Shown one piece after another: positions 8,821-16,987 of a stretch of 64,000 bases of DNA. Source of the stretch: Rhodococcus erythropolis NBRC 15567 (GTDB lineage Bacteria; Actinomycetota; Actinomycetes; Mycobacteriales; Mycobacteriaceae); assembly GCF_001552595.1 (NCBI RefSeq), contig NZ_BCRM01000001.1, positions 1,116,001-1,180,000 of the forward strand. The letters are read 5' to 3'. Within the stretch, counting starts at the first letter, position 1. Each line of letters begins with the position of its first letter. The notes under the pieces were generated by a model. It saw only the letters and a list, made by a program, of their open reading frames with translations, was not told the DNA's origin and did not search any database. Both the position numbers and the translations under genes were made by a program.

Positions 8821-9749
8821 CCTGCGCTCGCTTCGGAAGAACGATTGGCAGCAGGCGAGCGAGCGAGGTAACGCATGGCGACGTCCATGTCCCCGATCTG
8901 GGAAGGATGGAAGCTCGGCCGCAGATACGGAGGAATCTCGGTGATCAGGAATTTCATGTTGGGTACCAGGCCACGACGGGTGGCGCTTATCAGTTGGAGA
9001 GGCCACAGTCGGCCCTTCGTCGTGGACGGGTCCTGTCGGAACAGGTAGTTCATCGAGGCGATGAACAGCACGAACAATGTGAAGCTGGCCAGCAGCGCCG
9101 TGCGAACGCGTCTGGCGTAGCTGCCGTCCACGTACATGTAGGCGTCGAAGGCTACGTTGCGGTGTTCGACTTCCTCGGCGCCGTGCCACTTGACCATGTC
9201 GAGCATCATCGGGTGCATGCCGGCATCTTCGAGGGCGGGATCGGTGAGCAGCCATTCCCCGACCACTGCCGTGTAGTGCTCCATGGCGGCAAACAAGCCG
9301 AGACGTTCACAGAGCCAGGCGTGCTTGGCTTTTCCGGTCAATCCTTTGTCGCCCAATATCTTGTCCACGAGCCAGTCCATCCGGCGTGACATCGGTTTCA
9401 TGTCCATGCCGAGGTCCGCAAGATGCTCGCGTGCACCTTTGTGCGACGACGCGTGTGTTGCTTCCTGGCCGACGAATCCCACCACCTCTTCGTGCAGGCG
9501 GGTGTCCTCGATGAGCGGGAGTGCTTCGGCGAGCGTTGCGGACATGGCCCGCTCTCCCTCGGGTAACACGAGATGCATGAAGTTGATGACGTGGGTGACC
9601 ATCGGTTCGTTCGGCACGTAATGCAGTGGTACGCCGTCCCAGTCGAAATCGACGTCACGGGCGGCGATCGCATGTGCTTCGTCGGTGTAGCGGCGAGCGC
9701 CGGACGGTGCGACGACGGGTGTGCCTCGGAAGGCGTTGATGCCGAGCAT
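8817..9749 (-). CDS. PF10118-type 'metal-dependent hydrolase'; residue pattern of a di-iron carboxylate oxygenase
   Basis: A 310-residue protein that I place in the family usually called predicted metal-dependent hydrolase (PF10118). Its acidic/His residues follow a di-iron pattern: Glu64 or Glu66, E96-x-x-H99 (QEATH), Glu157 (AMEHYT) and E193-x-x-H196 (EEVEH). The spacings (about 32, 61 and 36) resemble the four-helix bundles of R2-type and AurF-like proteins. Residues 214-236 are hydrophobic (membrane contact possible), and His103 and His158 lie beside the core. The ATG shares one base with the BVMO stop (TAATG); the stop overlaps the reductase start. I infer an O2-activating oxygenase or desaturase fed by the adjacent reductase rather than a hydrolase; this is not proven. 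Confidence 0.8.
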   Translation of the reverse strand: MLGINAFRGTPVVAPSGARRYTDEAHAIAARDVDFDWDGVPLHYVPNEPMVTHVINFMHLVLPEGERAMSATLAEALPLIEDTRLHEEVVGFVGQEATHASSHKGAREHLADLGMDMKPMSRRMDWLVDKILGDKGLTGKAKHAWLCERLGLFAAMEHYTAVVGEWLLTDPALEDAGMHPMMLDMVKWHGAEEVEHRNVAFDAYMYVDGSYARRVRTALLASFTLFVLFIASMNYLFRQDPSTTKGRLWPLQLISATRRGLVPNMKFLITEIPPYLRPSFHPSQIGDMDVAMRYLARSPAANRSSEASAG

Positions 9750-11305
9750 TATCGGCTCCTCACGGTTTCTCGAGCAGTGGTGAGTGCTGCAGACGAGACG
9801 GGTTGTACCTGCGCGTAGTGAGCGAGGTCGGCTCGTTTGGTCCTGGCGCGGAATGATCGGTTGAATCCGGGATAGAATGTGTAGTTGCGGCCGCCGTCGA
9901 CGAGGTAGTAACTACTGCACCCGCCGGCGTTCCACACGCTGGTGGCGAGTCGGCGGTCTGTCGCGCGTACGAACTCGCGTTGCACGTCTGCGCGGACGTC
10001 GATGCTGCCGATGCCGCGCTCGTCCATTTGAAGAATGCAGCTCACGATGTACTCGACCTGGGCTTCGATCGTGACGACTTGCGAGGTGTAGACCACGGAA
10101 TTGGGTCCGAGGATCATGAAGAAGTTCGGAAAACCGCTGATAGTGGTGCCGAGGAAGGCCTCGGCACTGCCGTTCCACGTCTGCGCGAGGCTGCGGCCGT
10201 CCTGGCCTCGGATGATGTCGAAAGACGGGTTGTCTCCCATCCGAAAGCCGGTTCCCATGACTATGGTGTCGACTTCCCGGAAGGTTCCGTCCGCGGTGAG
10301 AACTCCGCGCTCCTGCACCTCGACGATTCCGTCCGTCACCACCTCCACATTGGGTGACGCCAGCGCGGGATAGTAGGTGTTCGAGAACGTCGGACGCTTG
10401 CATCCGAATGCGTAGTGGGGGAGCAGCTTTGCGCGAAGCTCCGGGTCCCGCACCTGCCGGCGAAGGTGTGCTCGGCCGAGTGCGGCCAGCCCTTTGAGAA
10501 GTGACGGCTTGTACACGAATCCGGGTACCAGGGCTTCTTGAAGCAGGTCGAGTCCCTTGCGTGCCAGTCGTTGGGTGAGCGGCACCCGCTCGAAGAGAGC
10601 GCTTGGCCAGCCGGTCATCGGCTGATCCGGATGCGGCAGGATCCACGTCGGTGTCCGTTGGAACACGGTCAACGTGTCCGCGAGCGGTTGCAGTCTGGGG
10701 ATGATCTGCACCGCAGAGGCGCCGGTGCCGACCACGGCTATCCGCTCACCGCGAAGGTCGTGGTCGTGGTTCCAGTCCGCGGTGTGGAACATCTGACCAC
10801 GAAACGATTCGAGCCCGGGAAGGTCGGGTGTGGCTGGGGCACTGAACGGGCCGGTGGCCGCGACCAGGAACTGTGCCTCCCAGACGGTTTCCGCAGTGTG
10901 TACCCGCCAGATCTGGGCTTGCTCGTCCCACGAAGCTTCTGTCACGTCCTGGTTGCAGTGGAAATGACCGGCCAGTCCGAAGCGATGGACGCAATCCCGG
11001 AGATAGTCGTAGATCTCGGGCTGTAGCGGATACAGCCGCGTCCAGTTCGGATTGGGCGCAAACGAGAACGAATACAGAATCGACGGGATGTCGCACTGTG
11101 CACCGGGGTAGGTATTGACCTGCCAGGTCCCCCCGGGCTCCGCGGCACGTTCCAGAACGACGAAGTCGTCGATCCCGGACTGCTTCAAGCGGACAGCCGT
11201 TCCGATGCCGCCGAAACCGGCTCCGATGACGACGACTCGTGTTCGGCGAGTTCGAGTTTCCTCGTCACCGGCCGATGGCCCCGAGGTTGGGTCGATGTCG
11301 ACCAT
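9749..11305 (-). CDS. Flavin-containing (Baeyer-Villiger-type) monooxygenase
   Basis: A 518-residue class B flavoprotein monooxygenase. FAD loop GAGFGGIG (28-35), the fingerprint F168-R-G-Q-M-F-H174-T-A-D-W178 and the NADPH loop GTGASA (193-198) are all present; the residue after the fingerprint Trp is Asn instead of the usual Pro/Asp. Such enzymes insert oxygen next to a ketone or oxygenate heteroatoms using NADPH and O2. It is the first gene of the seven-gene operon, facing two TetR genes across a 183-bp operator region. Neighbouring SDR (alcohol to ketone) and downstream aldehyde dehydrogenase and acyl-CoA synthetase fit a ketone-to-ester-to-acid route. It resembles MymA-type enzymes of mycobacteria (inference). 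Confidence 0.9.
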   Translation of the reverse strand: MVDIDPTSGPSAGDEETRTRRTRVVVIGAGFGGIGTAVRLKQSGIDDFVVLERAAEPGGTWQVNTYPGAQCDIPSILYSFSFAPNPNWTRLYPLQPEIYDYLRDCVHRFGLAGHFHCNQDVTEASWDEQAQIWRVHTAETVWEAQFLVAATGPFSAPATPDLPGLESFRGQMFHTADWNHDHDLRGERIAVVGTGASAVQIIPRLQPLADTLTVFQRTPTWILPHPDQPMTGWPSALFERVPLTQRLARKGLDLLQEALVPGFVYKPSLLKGLAALGRAHLRRQVRDPELRAKLLPHYAFGCKRPTFSNTYYPALASPNVEVVTDGIVEVQERGVLTADGTFREVDTIVMGTGFRMGDNPSFDIIRGQDGRSLAQTWNGSAEAFLGTTISGFPNFFMILGPNSVVYTSQVVTIEAQVEYIVSCILQMDERGIGSIDVRADVQREFVRATDRRLATSVWNAGGCSSYYLVDGGRNYTFYPGFNRSFRARTKRADLAHYAQVQPVSSAALTTARETVRSR

Positions 11306-11354
11306 GTGTGACGCCTCCTGATTGGTGCGTGAACAACTGAACGAAGAGTAAGTC

Positions 11355-11419
11355 TGACATCAAGTGATGTCAACAGCGATTGATGTCAGAATTGAATTGA
11401 TTGACATCGTGCGATGTCA
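11355..11419. promoter_or_regulatory. Operator cluster, two and a half palindromes TGACATC-N4-GATGTCA
   Basis: Two 18-bp perfect inverted repeats, TGACATCAAGTGATGTCA at 11355-11372 and TGACATCGTGCGATGTCA at 11402-11419, lie 47 bp apart, with a half-site TGATGTCA at 11381-11388 between them. They sit in the divergent gap between the monooxygenase operon (start 11305) and the first TetR gene (start 11489). The arrangement is what a TetR-family dimer would bind to repress both directions. Which of the two adjacent TetR proteins binds is not shown by the sequence. Confidence 0.85.
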
Positions 11420-11488
11420 GTTCGCTTGCCGAGGTCGCCGCGATAACCTGAGGTCGAGAGCACTGCCGGTCAGTGAGAACATGGGGAC

Positions 11489-12145
11489 ATGACGGATACC
11501 GAGGCTCGGCGCACCGGCCCGCGCAGGTGGCGTGGGCAGGAACCAGAAGATCGCCGCGCCGCGCGCCGGGCACAGCTGATCGAAGCCGGGTTGCAGATCA
11601 TGGGCACCGAGGGTGCGGCCGCCGCGACCATGCGTGCGACCTGCCGCGAGGCTGCGCTGACCGAACGGTACTTCTACGAGAGCTTCGCCAATCGTGACGA
11701 ACTGCTGGTCGCCGTGCTCGACGAGGTCGTTCTCGGGGCACGCGACACTATTCTGGACGCTCTCGAGGCGGCGCCTTCCGAACCGTCGGCCCTGATCCGT
11801 CACGTGGTGAAGGCCTTCACCACCTACGTATTCAAGGATCCGCGCCGTGGACGCATCATGTTCGTCGAATCCCAGGCGGAACCTGCGCTGTGGGATCGAG
11901 GGCGAGAATTGATGGCGGAGTTCACCAATCCGATCTCCGCGTCGCTCGAGCTGATGTACGGCGGCGAGGCAACCGACTCCGCGAACTCCGAACTCAATTC
12001 GGTGGGGCTGTTCGGTGCCCTCGCGTTCATCTATCAGGCGCACACCCCGTCCTCCAAGATCTCTCGAAAGCGTTTGGTGGAACACATTTCGCTCATGGTC
12101 GAAGCGCAGGCGACGGTCAACAGCACGCCCGCGAGAAAAGAATGA
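11489..12145 (+). CDS. TetR-family transcriptional regulator (first of a pair)
   Basis: A 218-residue one-domain regulator with an N-terminal TetR helix-turn-helix (RAQLIEAGLQIMGTEGAAAATMRATCREAALTERYFYESFANRDELLVAVLDEV, about residues 28-82) and an all-helical ligand domain. It is divergent from the Baeyer-Villiger operon and its start is 70 bp from the last operator palindrome, making it the most likely local repressor. The stop overlaps the next TetR gene's ATG by four bases. The inducer is unknown; by context a lipid, ketone or acyl-CoA is plausible. Confidence 0.9.
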   Translation: MTDTEARRTGPRRWRGQEPEDRRAARRAQLIEAGLQIMGTEGAAAATMRATCREAALTERYFYESFANRDELLVAVLDEVVLGARDTILDALEAAPSEPSALIRHVVKAFTTYVFKDPRRGRIMFVESQAEPALWDRGRELMAEFTNPISASLELMYGGEATDSANSELNSVGLFGALAFIYQAHTPSSKISRKRLVEHISLMVEAQATVNSTPARKE

Positions 12146-12768
12146 CGTCCGCGTCGGCCACAGGCGGAAAGCGTCTCGGTCCTGAAGACCGGCGTGAGCA
12201 GATCATTGTCAGCGCGGCAAAGGTTTTCGAGGAGAAGTCTTTTGCCGACGTCTCGATGACCGAGTTGGCCAAGGCGGCCGGGGTCGGTCGTCCGCTGCTC
12301 AATCATTACTTCGGCTCCAAGCGGGAGTTGTACCTCGACGTCGTGCGGCGATTCGTCTTCATTCCCGAAGTGGCGGTGGACCGCATTCCGCGATCGGCGA
12401 GCCAGGAGAAGCGGATCGGCGCCGTGATCGATCGGTGGCTCGACGTCGCCTGGCGTCATCGCGACATGTGGATCTCGACTGTCATGTCCGACGACCTCCG
12501 CCGTGACCCCGAGATGGACCGGATCCTGCAGGACGCTGACGACGTTGCTGCGCGACGGATGATGGATGCGCTCGAGATTCGACCGAGTGAAGGCAGCGAG
12601 GCTGCTGTTCATTCGATGATCGTGGCGTACGGAGGATTGGCCAAGGCCGCCAGTAAGCAGTGGTTGGTGACGGGAGCGCTCGACCGCGAACAGGTGCACC
12701 TTCTGCTGGTACACAGTTTGCTCGCCATCGTGCGTGACGTTCTGCCGGCGTGCGAGGCGGATTCCTGA
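12142..12768 (+). CDS. TetR-family transcriptional regulator (second of a pair)
   Basis: A 208-residue TetR protein: helix-turn-helix SAAKVFEEKSFADVSMTELAKAAGVGRPLLNHYFGSKRELYLDVV (about residues 24-69), then a helical effector domain. The ATG at 12142 overlaps the preceding tetR stop (ATGA), so the pair is translationally coupled; the frame is open further upstream but only inside the first gene. The two proteins differ clearly in sequence, so they are not a recent duplication. Only 4 bp separate it from the convergent acyl-CoA dehydrogenase. Possible targets are the operator cluster at 11355-11419 or the palindrome at 14018. Confidence 0.88.
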   Translation: MTSASATGGKRLGPEDRREQIIVSAAKVFEEKSFADVSMTELAKAAGVGRPLLNHYFGSKRELYLDVVRRFVFIPEVAVDRIPRSASQEKRIGAVIDRWLDVAWRHRDMWISTVMSDDLRRDPEMDRILQDADDVAARRMMDALEIRPSEGSEAAVHSMIVAYGGLAKAASKQWLVTGALDREQVHLLLVHSLLAIVRDVLPACEADS

Positions 12769-12772
12769 TTGC

Positions 12773-13951
12773 TCAGAGTGATCTCGCCACGAGGTCCTTC
12801 ATGACTTCGTTCGATCCGGCGTAGATTCGCTGAATACGAGCGTCGGCGTACATCTGAGCGATGGGATATTCGAGTATGTAGCCGTACCCGCCGTGTAGTT
12901 GCACGCAGCGGTCGATCACGGCGCACTGCTGGTCGGTGAGCCAGTACTTGGCCATCGCGGCGGTAGTCGCATCGAGCTGTCCGGCAAGGTATTTGACGAT
13001 GCAGTCGTCGATGAACGTTCGTGAGATACGAGCGATGGACGCACACTCGGCAAGTTCGAAGCGGGTGTTCTGCAGATCGAAGAGCGTTTGCCCGAACATG
13101 TTTCGGGATTTGGTGTACTCGACGGTGAGGGCGACGGCACGCTCCATTGCCGCAGTGGCTGCAACCCCACAGATCAATCGTTCGGGCAGTAGTTGCTGCA
13201 TCAGCTGGGCAAACCCCGTGCCTTCGCGGTCCCCGAGCAGGTTTGTTGCAGGCACCCGCAAGCGGTCGAAGAACAGCTCGGTGGTGTCCTGGCCCTTCTG
13301 TCCGACCTTCTCGAGTATTCGCCCGCGCTCGAAACCCGGTGTGTTGTCATCGACCTCGGCCACGATGAGCGACACTCCACGCGCTCCGAGGCTGGGATCG
13401 GTCTTGGCGGCAATGATCACCAGATCACAATTGCGACCGTTCGAGATGAATGTCTTTGCGCCGCTGATCAGATAGTCGTCACCGTCGCGGACGGCGCGGG
13501 TGGTGATGTTCTGCAAGTCGGATCCGGTGCCGGGCTCGGTCATGGCGATTGCGCCCACCCACTCGCCACTCACCAGCTTCGGTAGCCAGCGCAGTTTGTG
13601 CTCGTGATCGGCGTAGGCATTGAGGTAGTGCGGCACGATTCCCGAGTGCACGCCGAGTTGGAGTGAATGATCACCCGCCATGACCTGCTCGTGGAACAGC
13701 ACGGCGTCGTGCGCAAACGTTCCTCCTCCGCCGCCGTACTCGGTGGGGATCGACATGCCGGCGAGCCCGAGCGTCCCGAGTTCCCGATATGCGGATTTGT
13801 CGGGAAAACCCTGGGACGCGAAGCGTTTCTGATGCGGTGTGACGTGTTTGGCGAAGAAGTTCCTTGCCAGGTCGGCCACGGCCTCCAATTCGTCGTCCAT
13901 CCACGGGGACCGGCGTTCGGTGGTTCGGGTTGCGGTAGATCCTTGCGTCAT
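12773..13951 (-). CDS. Acyl-CoA dehydrogenase (LCAD/isovaleryl-type active site)
   Basis: A 392-residue FAD enzyme introducing the alpha-beta double bond in acyl-CoA. Family motifs: AMTEPGTGSDL (136-146), GAKTFISNG (164-172), QLHGGYGYI (351-359). The MCAD-type catalytic Glu in the 'IYEGT' position is Ala378 here (IYAGSNEV), while Glu257 in LLPERL matches the alternative base of long-chain and isovaleryl-CoA dehydrogenases. Start ATG 13951 has GGGAGAATCACG before it. It is convergent with the second TetR gene and preceded by its own palindrome-bearing promoter. It may continue beta-oxidation of the acyl-CoA made by the neighbouring operon (inference). Confidence 0.9.
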   Translation of the reverse strand: MTQGSTATRTTERRSPWMDDELEAVADLARNFFAKHVTPHQKRFASQGFPDKSAYRELGTLGLAGMSIPTEYGGGGGTFAHDAVLFHEQVMAGDHSLQLGVHSGIVPHYLNAYADHEHKLRWLPKLVSGEWVGAIAMTEPGTGSDLQNITTRAVRDGDDYLISGAKTFISNGRNCDLVIIAAKTDPSLGARGVSLIVAEVDDNTPGFERGRILEKVGQKGQDTTELFFDRLRVPATNLLGDREGTGFAQLMQQLLPERLICGVAATAAMERAVALTVEYTKSRNMFGQTLFDLQNTRFELAECASIARISRTFIDDCIVKYLAGQLDATTAAMAKYWLTDQQCAVIDRCVQLHGGYGYILEYPIAQMYADARIQRIYAGSNEVMKDLVARSL

Positions 13952-14017
13952 CGTGATTCTCCCGATCGATGAAGTGCGACCCGCGAGCGGATCCGACTCC
14001 ACCTATCATCCACACTG

Positions 14018-14032
14018 TTGACAGAGTGTCAA
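14018..14032. promoter_or_regulatory. Palindrome TTGACA-GAG-TGTCAA over a putative promoter -35 element
   Basis: A perfect 15-bp inverted repeat around a 3-bp centre in the gap before the acyl-CoA dehydrogenase. Read on the minus strand it supplies a consensus -35 TTGACA, with TGATAG about 18 bp further as a possible -10 for the dehydrogenase. A repressor bound here would block that promoter. The outer halves TGACA/TGTCA also occur in the operators at 11355-11419 but with a different spacer, so binding by the same TetR is uncertain. Confidence 0.6.
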
Positions 14033-14039
14033 TAACGGG

Positions 14040-15860
14040 GTGGTCGAATCGACCTCCGGACCCGCCTCGAATTCCACGTCGGCCGCCCGCAAGAATGGGA
14101 GGACACAGACACGAACAGGCCGGCGCGAAGGATGGGCAGTGGACCCCGAAGAAACATCAGCGGGTCACGAGTCCAACCTCCCGGCTCCGCGGCCGGCGCG
14201 CAGCGTCCTGTTCGGATTGCCGCCGGTGGGAAACAGGTACCCCGGAGCGGTTCGCGTCGCCCTCGCCCTGGCGATTCCGGCGGCCATCGCCACACTGCTC
14301 GGATTCGGGTCTGCTTCGCTCCTGGTCGGCCTCGGTGCATTTGCATCGATCTACGGTGAGGGTCGTCCGTACCGGAGCAGGTGGAAGGCAGTCGGTATCG
14401 CCGCGACGGCGCTGACGATCCTGTCCTTCATCGGGGCATCAGTGGGTGAGCCCGTCCACCGAGCCATCGCCGAGGGAGCGCCGACGGTGCTGCTCGTCTT
14501 TGTCGTGCTGATCATGGCCGTCGTGGTGTCGACCTGCGCCTTCACCGTCGACGCGCTTCGATTGGGTCCTCCGGGCGCGTTCTTTCTGTTGCTCACCACC
14601 GAGATCAGCTCCGTGATCGCCACTCCCGGCCAGCCGCCGGTCGAGGTCGCGATGTGGACGGCAATCGGTGGGATCAGCGCGGTGGTCGTCTCGATGACGG
14701 GAATCGTGTGGGCACCGAGAGCTGTCGAACGCAGCGCTGTACAGGCAGCCGTATCGGCCGTTGCGGAGTACACGGACGCTCAGGCGGCGTACGCCCCACC
14801 CGAACTCACGCGAGACAAACGCCACGCTGCAGCACTTCGGCTGCACGACGCGTGGCAGTGCCTTTACCGCGGCGCAATCGTCGGGAAAGACCACCCGTTG
14901 ACCCGTGAACTCGAACGAGCGCAGATCTCGATGGCCAGAGCGATCTCCGACGACCACGATCCGGAGCTCATGGCGGACCCCGCGTTCGACGTCGACGAGG
15001 TCGGGGCTCACCCGCCTCTGCCCGATCCGACGATCCGATATCGGTTCCTCCGCGCCTGCAATCCGTCCAGCCGAGCGTCGGTCACGGCACTTCGGCTGTC
15101 CATTGCCTGCATGGCCGCGGGAACCCTCACCGTCCTGCTCGGCATCGATCGCCCGGACTGGGCGGTGATCGCCGCGGCGATGGTCCTTCATCAAGGACCG
15201 GATCGAATACTGGGCACCTATCGCGGAATTCACCGCATCGGCGGAACCGTCCTCGGGTTGATTCTGTTGGGTGCCATCTACGCCTGGAGTCCGACCGGTC
15301 TGTGGTTGGTGGCGGTACTTGCCGTCCTGATGGCCGGGATCGAGCTGTTCCTGGTGCGGAATTACGGGATAGCCGTCATCTTCATCACCGCCCTCGCGAT
15401 TCTCCTCGGCGCGGCCGGTGGTGCGCACGGCACCGTCCAACATCTGATCCTCAGCCGCATGCTCGAGACGGCAATCGGCGTCGTCGTGGCGTTGGTGGTC
15501 CTGTGGACGGTGGGGCGCGGTGCGCATCGACGCACTCTGATCTGGGTCGACGAACGGGCGAGTAGCGTCCTGTTCAAGCTACTGACCGAAATTCGCGCGA
15601 GGCACTATGCACCACAGGCGAATTGGTCGGAGCTTTCGGAGCTTCGACGGGACCTGGACTTCGAACTGCGAGGTAGCGCGATGGCCGGGATCGACGCCGC
15701 CCACAACGAACCCGAGTGGGCGTCGCAGCAGTGGAGGACGCACACCGAATTGCATCATCTGGGATCGGATGTACTGCACCGACTGTGGTTCGGAACGCAG
15801 GTGTCCAGATCACACCTCGAGGAATGGGAGTCTCGCTACTTGCGTTCGGGTTCGGTGTGA
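14040..15860 (+). CDS. FUSC-family aromatic acid exporter-like membrane protein
   Basis: A protein of up to 606 residues. Two blocks of hydrophobic helices (about 70-225 and 355-495) flank a soluble middle domain and are followed by a soluble C-terminal domain, the layout of FUSC/YccS/AaeB-type transporters. Family-like stretches include RALRLSIA-type helix starts and VLHQGPDRILGTYRGIHRIGGTVLG, close to the conserved repeat in FUSC-2 domains. GTG 14040 lacks a good ribosome site; GTG 14139 (after GCGAAGGATGGGCA) is a credible alternative giving 573 residues. The 3' end overlaps the convergent sigma-factor gene by 25 bp. Substrate unknown; weak-acid or aromatic efflux is only a family-based guess. 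Confidence 0.8.
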   Translation: MVESTSGPASNSTSAARKNGRTQTRTGRREGWAVDPEETSAGHESNLPAPRPARSVLFGLPPVGNRYPGAVRVALALAIPAAIATLLGFGSASLLVGLGAFASIYGEGRPYRSRWKAVGIAATALTILSFIGASVGEPVHRAIAEGAPTVLLVFVVLIMAVVVSTCAFTVDALRLGPPGAFFLLLTTEISSVIATPGQPPVEVAMWTAIGGISAVVVSMTGIVWAPRAVERSAVQAAVSAVAEYTDAQAAYAPPELTRDKRHAAALRLHDAWQCLYRGAIVGKDHPLTRELERAQISMARAISDDHDPELMADPAFDVDEVGAHPPLPDPTIRYRFLRACNPSSRASVTALRLSIACMAAGTLTVLLGIDRPDWAVIAAAMVLHQGPDRILGTYRGIHRIGGTVLGLILLGAIYAWSPTGLWLVAVLAVLMAGIELFLVRNYGIAVIFITALAILLGAAGGAHGTVQHLILSRMLETAIGVVVALVVLWTVGRGAHRRTLIWVDERASSVLFKLLTEIRARHYAPQANWSELSELRRDLDFELRGSAMAGIDAAHNEPEWASQQWRTHTELHHLGSDVLHRLWFGTQVSRSHLEEWESRYLRSGSV

Positions 15861-16798
15861 TCGAGCATCGGCACAGCGCTGAACTTGGCTGGATTCGCAA
15901 TGTCGTAGGCTGCGCACACAACTCCGTCGCGGACAGTGAAGCCGGCAACGCGAGCGGCGAACTTCGGGTACTGGTCATCCCCTGGTGAGCCGGCGAATAC
16001 ACCGCCGAGCCGTCCGTTGACGAGAACCGGTGACATCGAGAACACCGCTGCCGGTCCGTACTTGCGGGCCAATCCCAGGTAGAACCGTGCCACACGATCG
16101 CTGCCGCGCACAATGTTGACAGCCGTGCGGGTCGTTCCGCCTGCGTCACCGATCAGGACGGCATCGGGATCGAGTGCATCGATCACGGCGTTCAGATCTC
16201 CACTCGCGATAGCCGTCACCAATCGCTCGACGGCGGCAGCATGCTCCTCGCTACTGACCGGGACCGGCGCCGACGCTGCGGCTTTACGGGCCCGCGAGGC
16301 CAACTGACGGGCAGTGGCTACTTCGATGTCGAGGATGCGCGCAACCTCGGCGAAGGGCACGTCGAAGCCGTCATGCAGGACGAAGGCAACGCGCTGAGCG
16401 GGAGTAAGGGTGTCCAGGACGACGAGGGCCGCAAAACGATTCTGTTCCTGCGTCACGACGTACTCCAGCGGATCGGGTGTCGCTGAGGGTGTGCCCGCGG
16501 TGGCGTCGACGGGCGTGACGATCGGCTCCGGAAGCCACTGTCCGACATAGCTTTCTCTTCTGACTGCGGCCGATTTGAGATGATCGAGGCAGATCCGACC
16601 GACAACAGTGGTGAGCCATCCGCGCAGCTCCCGGATCTCGAGGTCGCTTCCTTGTCTCGATTGTGCGACTTGCAAGCGTATCCATGCCTCCTGCACCGCA
16701 TCCTGAGCGTCGCTGAAACTTCCGGTGAGACGGTAGGCCACCGACGTCAGGTGGCCACGGTGTTGCTCGAAGTCCTGCGCAGTCGTCGGCGAAAGCAT
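15836..16798 (-). CDS. ECF41/SigJ-type RNA polymerase sigma factor with SnoaL-like C-terminal domain
   Basis: A 320-residue sigma factor. Region 2 spans about residues 10-75 (AYRLTGSFSDAQDAVQEAW...), the linker carries the ECF41 hallmark WLPEP (88-92), region 4 spans about 125-172 (LTPAQRVAFVLHDGFDVPFAEVARIL), and residues 180-315 form a SnoaL-like domain (LVTAIASGDLNAVIDALDPDAVLIGD). In this group the C-terminal domain replaces a separate anti-sigma factor, and no anti-sigma gene is nearby. ECF41 genes usually adjoin an oxidoreductase or carboxymuconolactone decarboxylase-like target, but neither neighbour fits, so the regulon is unknown. ATG at 16798; the stop overlaps the FUSC gene end. 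Confidence 0.88.
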   Translation of the reverse strand: MLSPTTAQDFEQHRGHLTSVAYRLTGSFSDAQDAVQEAWIRLQVAQSRQGSDLEIRELRGWLTTVVGRICLDHLKSAAVRRESYVGQWLPEPIVTPVDATAGTPSATPDPLEYVVTQEQNRFAALVVLDTLTPAQRVAFVLHDGFDVPFAEVARILDIEVATARQLASRARKAAASAPVPVSSEEHAAAVERLVTAIASGDLNAVIDALDPDAVLIGDAGGTTRTAVNIVRGSDRVARFYLGLARKYGPAAVFSMSPVLVNGRLGGVFAGSPGDDQYPKFAARVAGFTVRDGVVCAAYDIANPAKFSAVPMLDHTEPERK

Positions 16799-16987
16799 GC
16801 CCTCATGATACGGACCTCACACATTAAATCCGGCATGAATGTAACCGTTGACCCAGGTAGTGGGTGCCGACGTATGGTTTCGGCACTGCTAACGGCTCGA
16901 TTCTGTCTTCACATTCATTGGAGTCTCACGTGTTTCGGTCTTTCCCGCTCATGTCGCTCAACTGTTGTCGTTGAACTGACATTCCCC

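Noticed and set aside
14439-15527. 362-codon frame opposite the FUSC gene
   Set aside because: His/Arg-rich shadow with no domain; the FUSC protein has coherent membrane segments.
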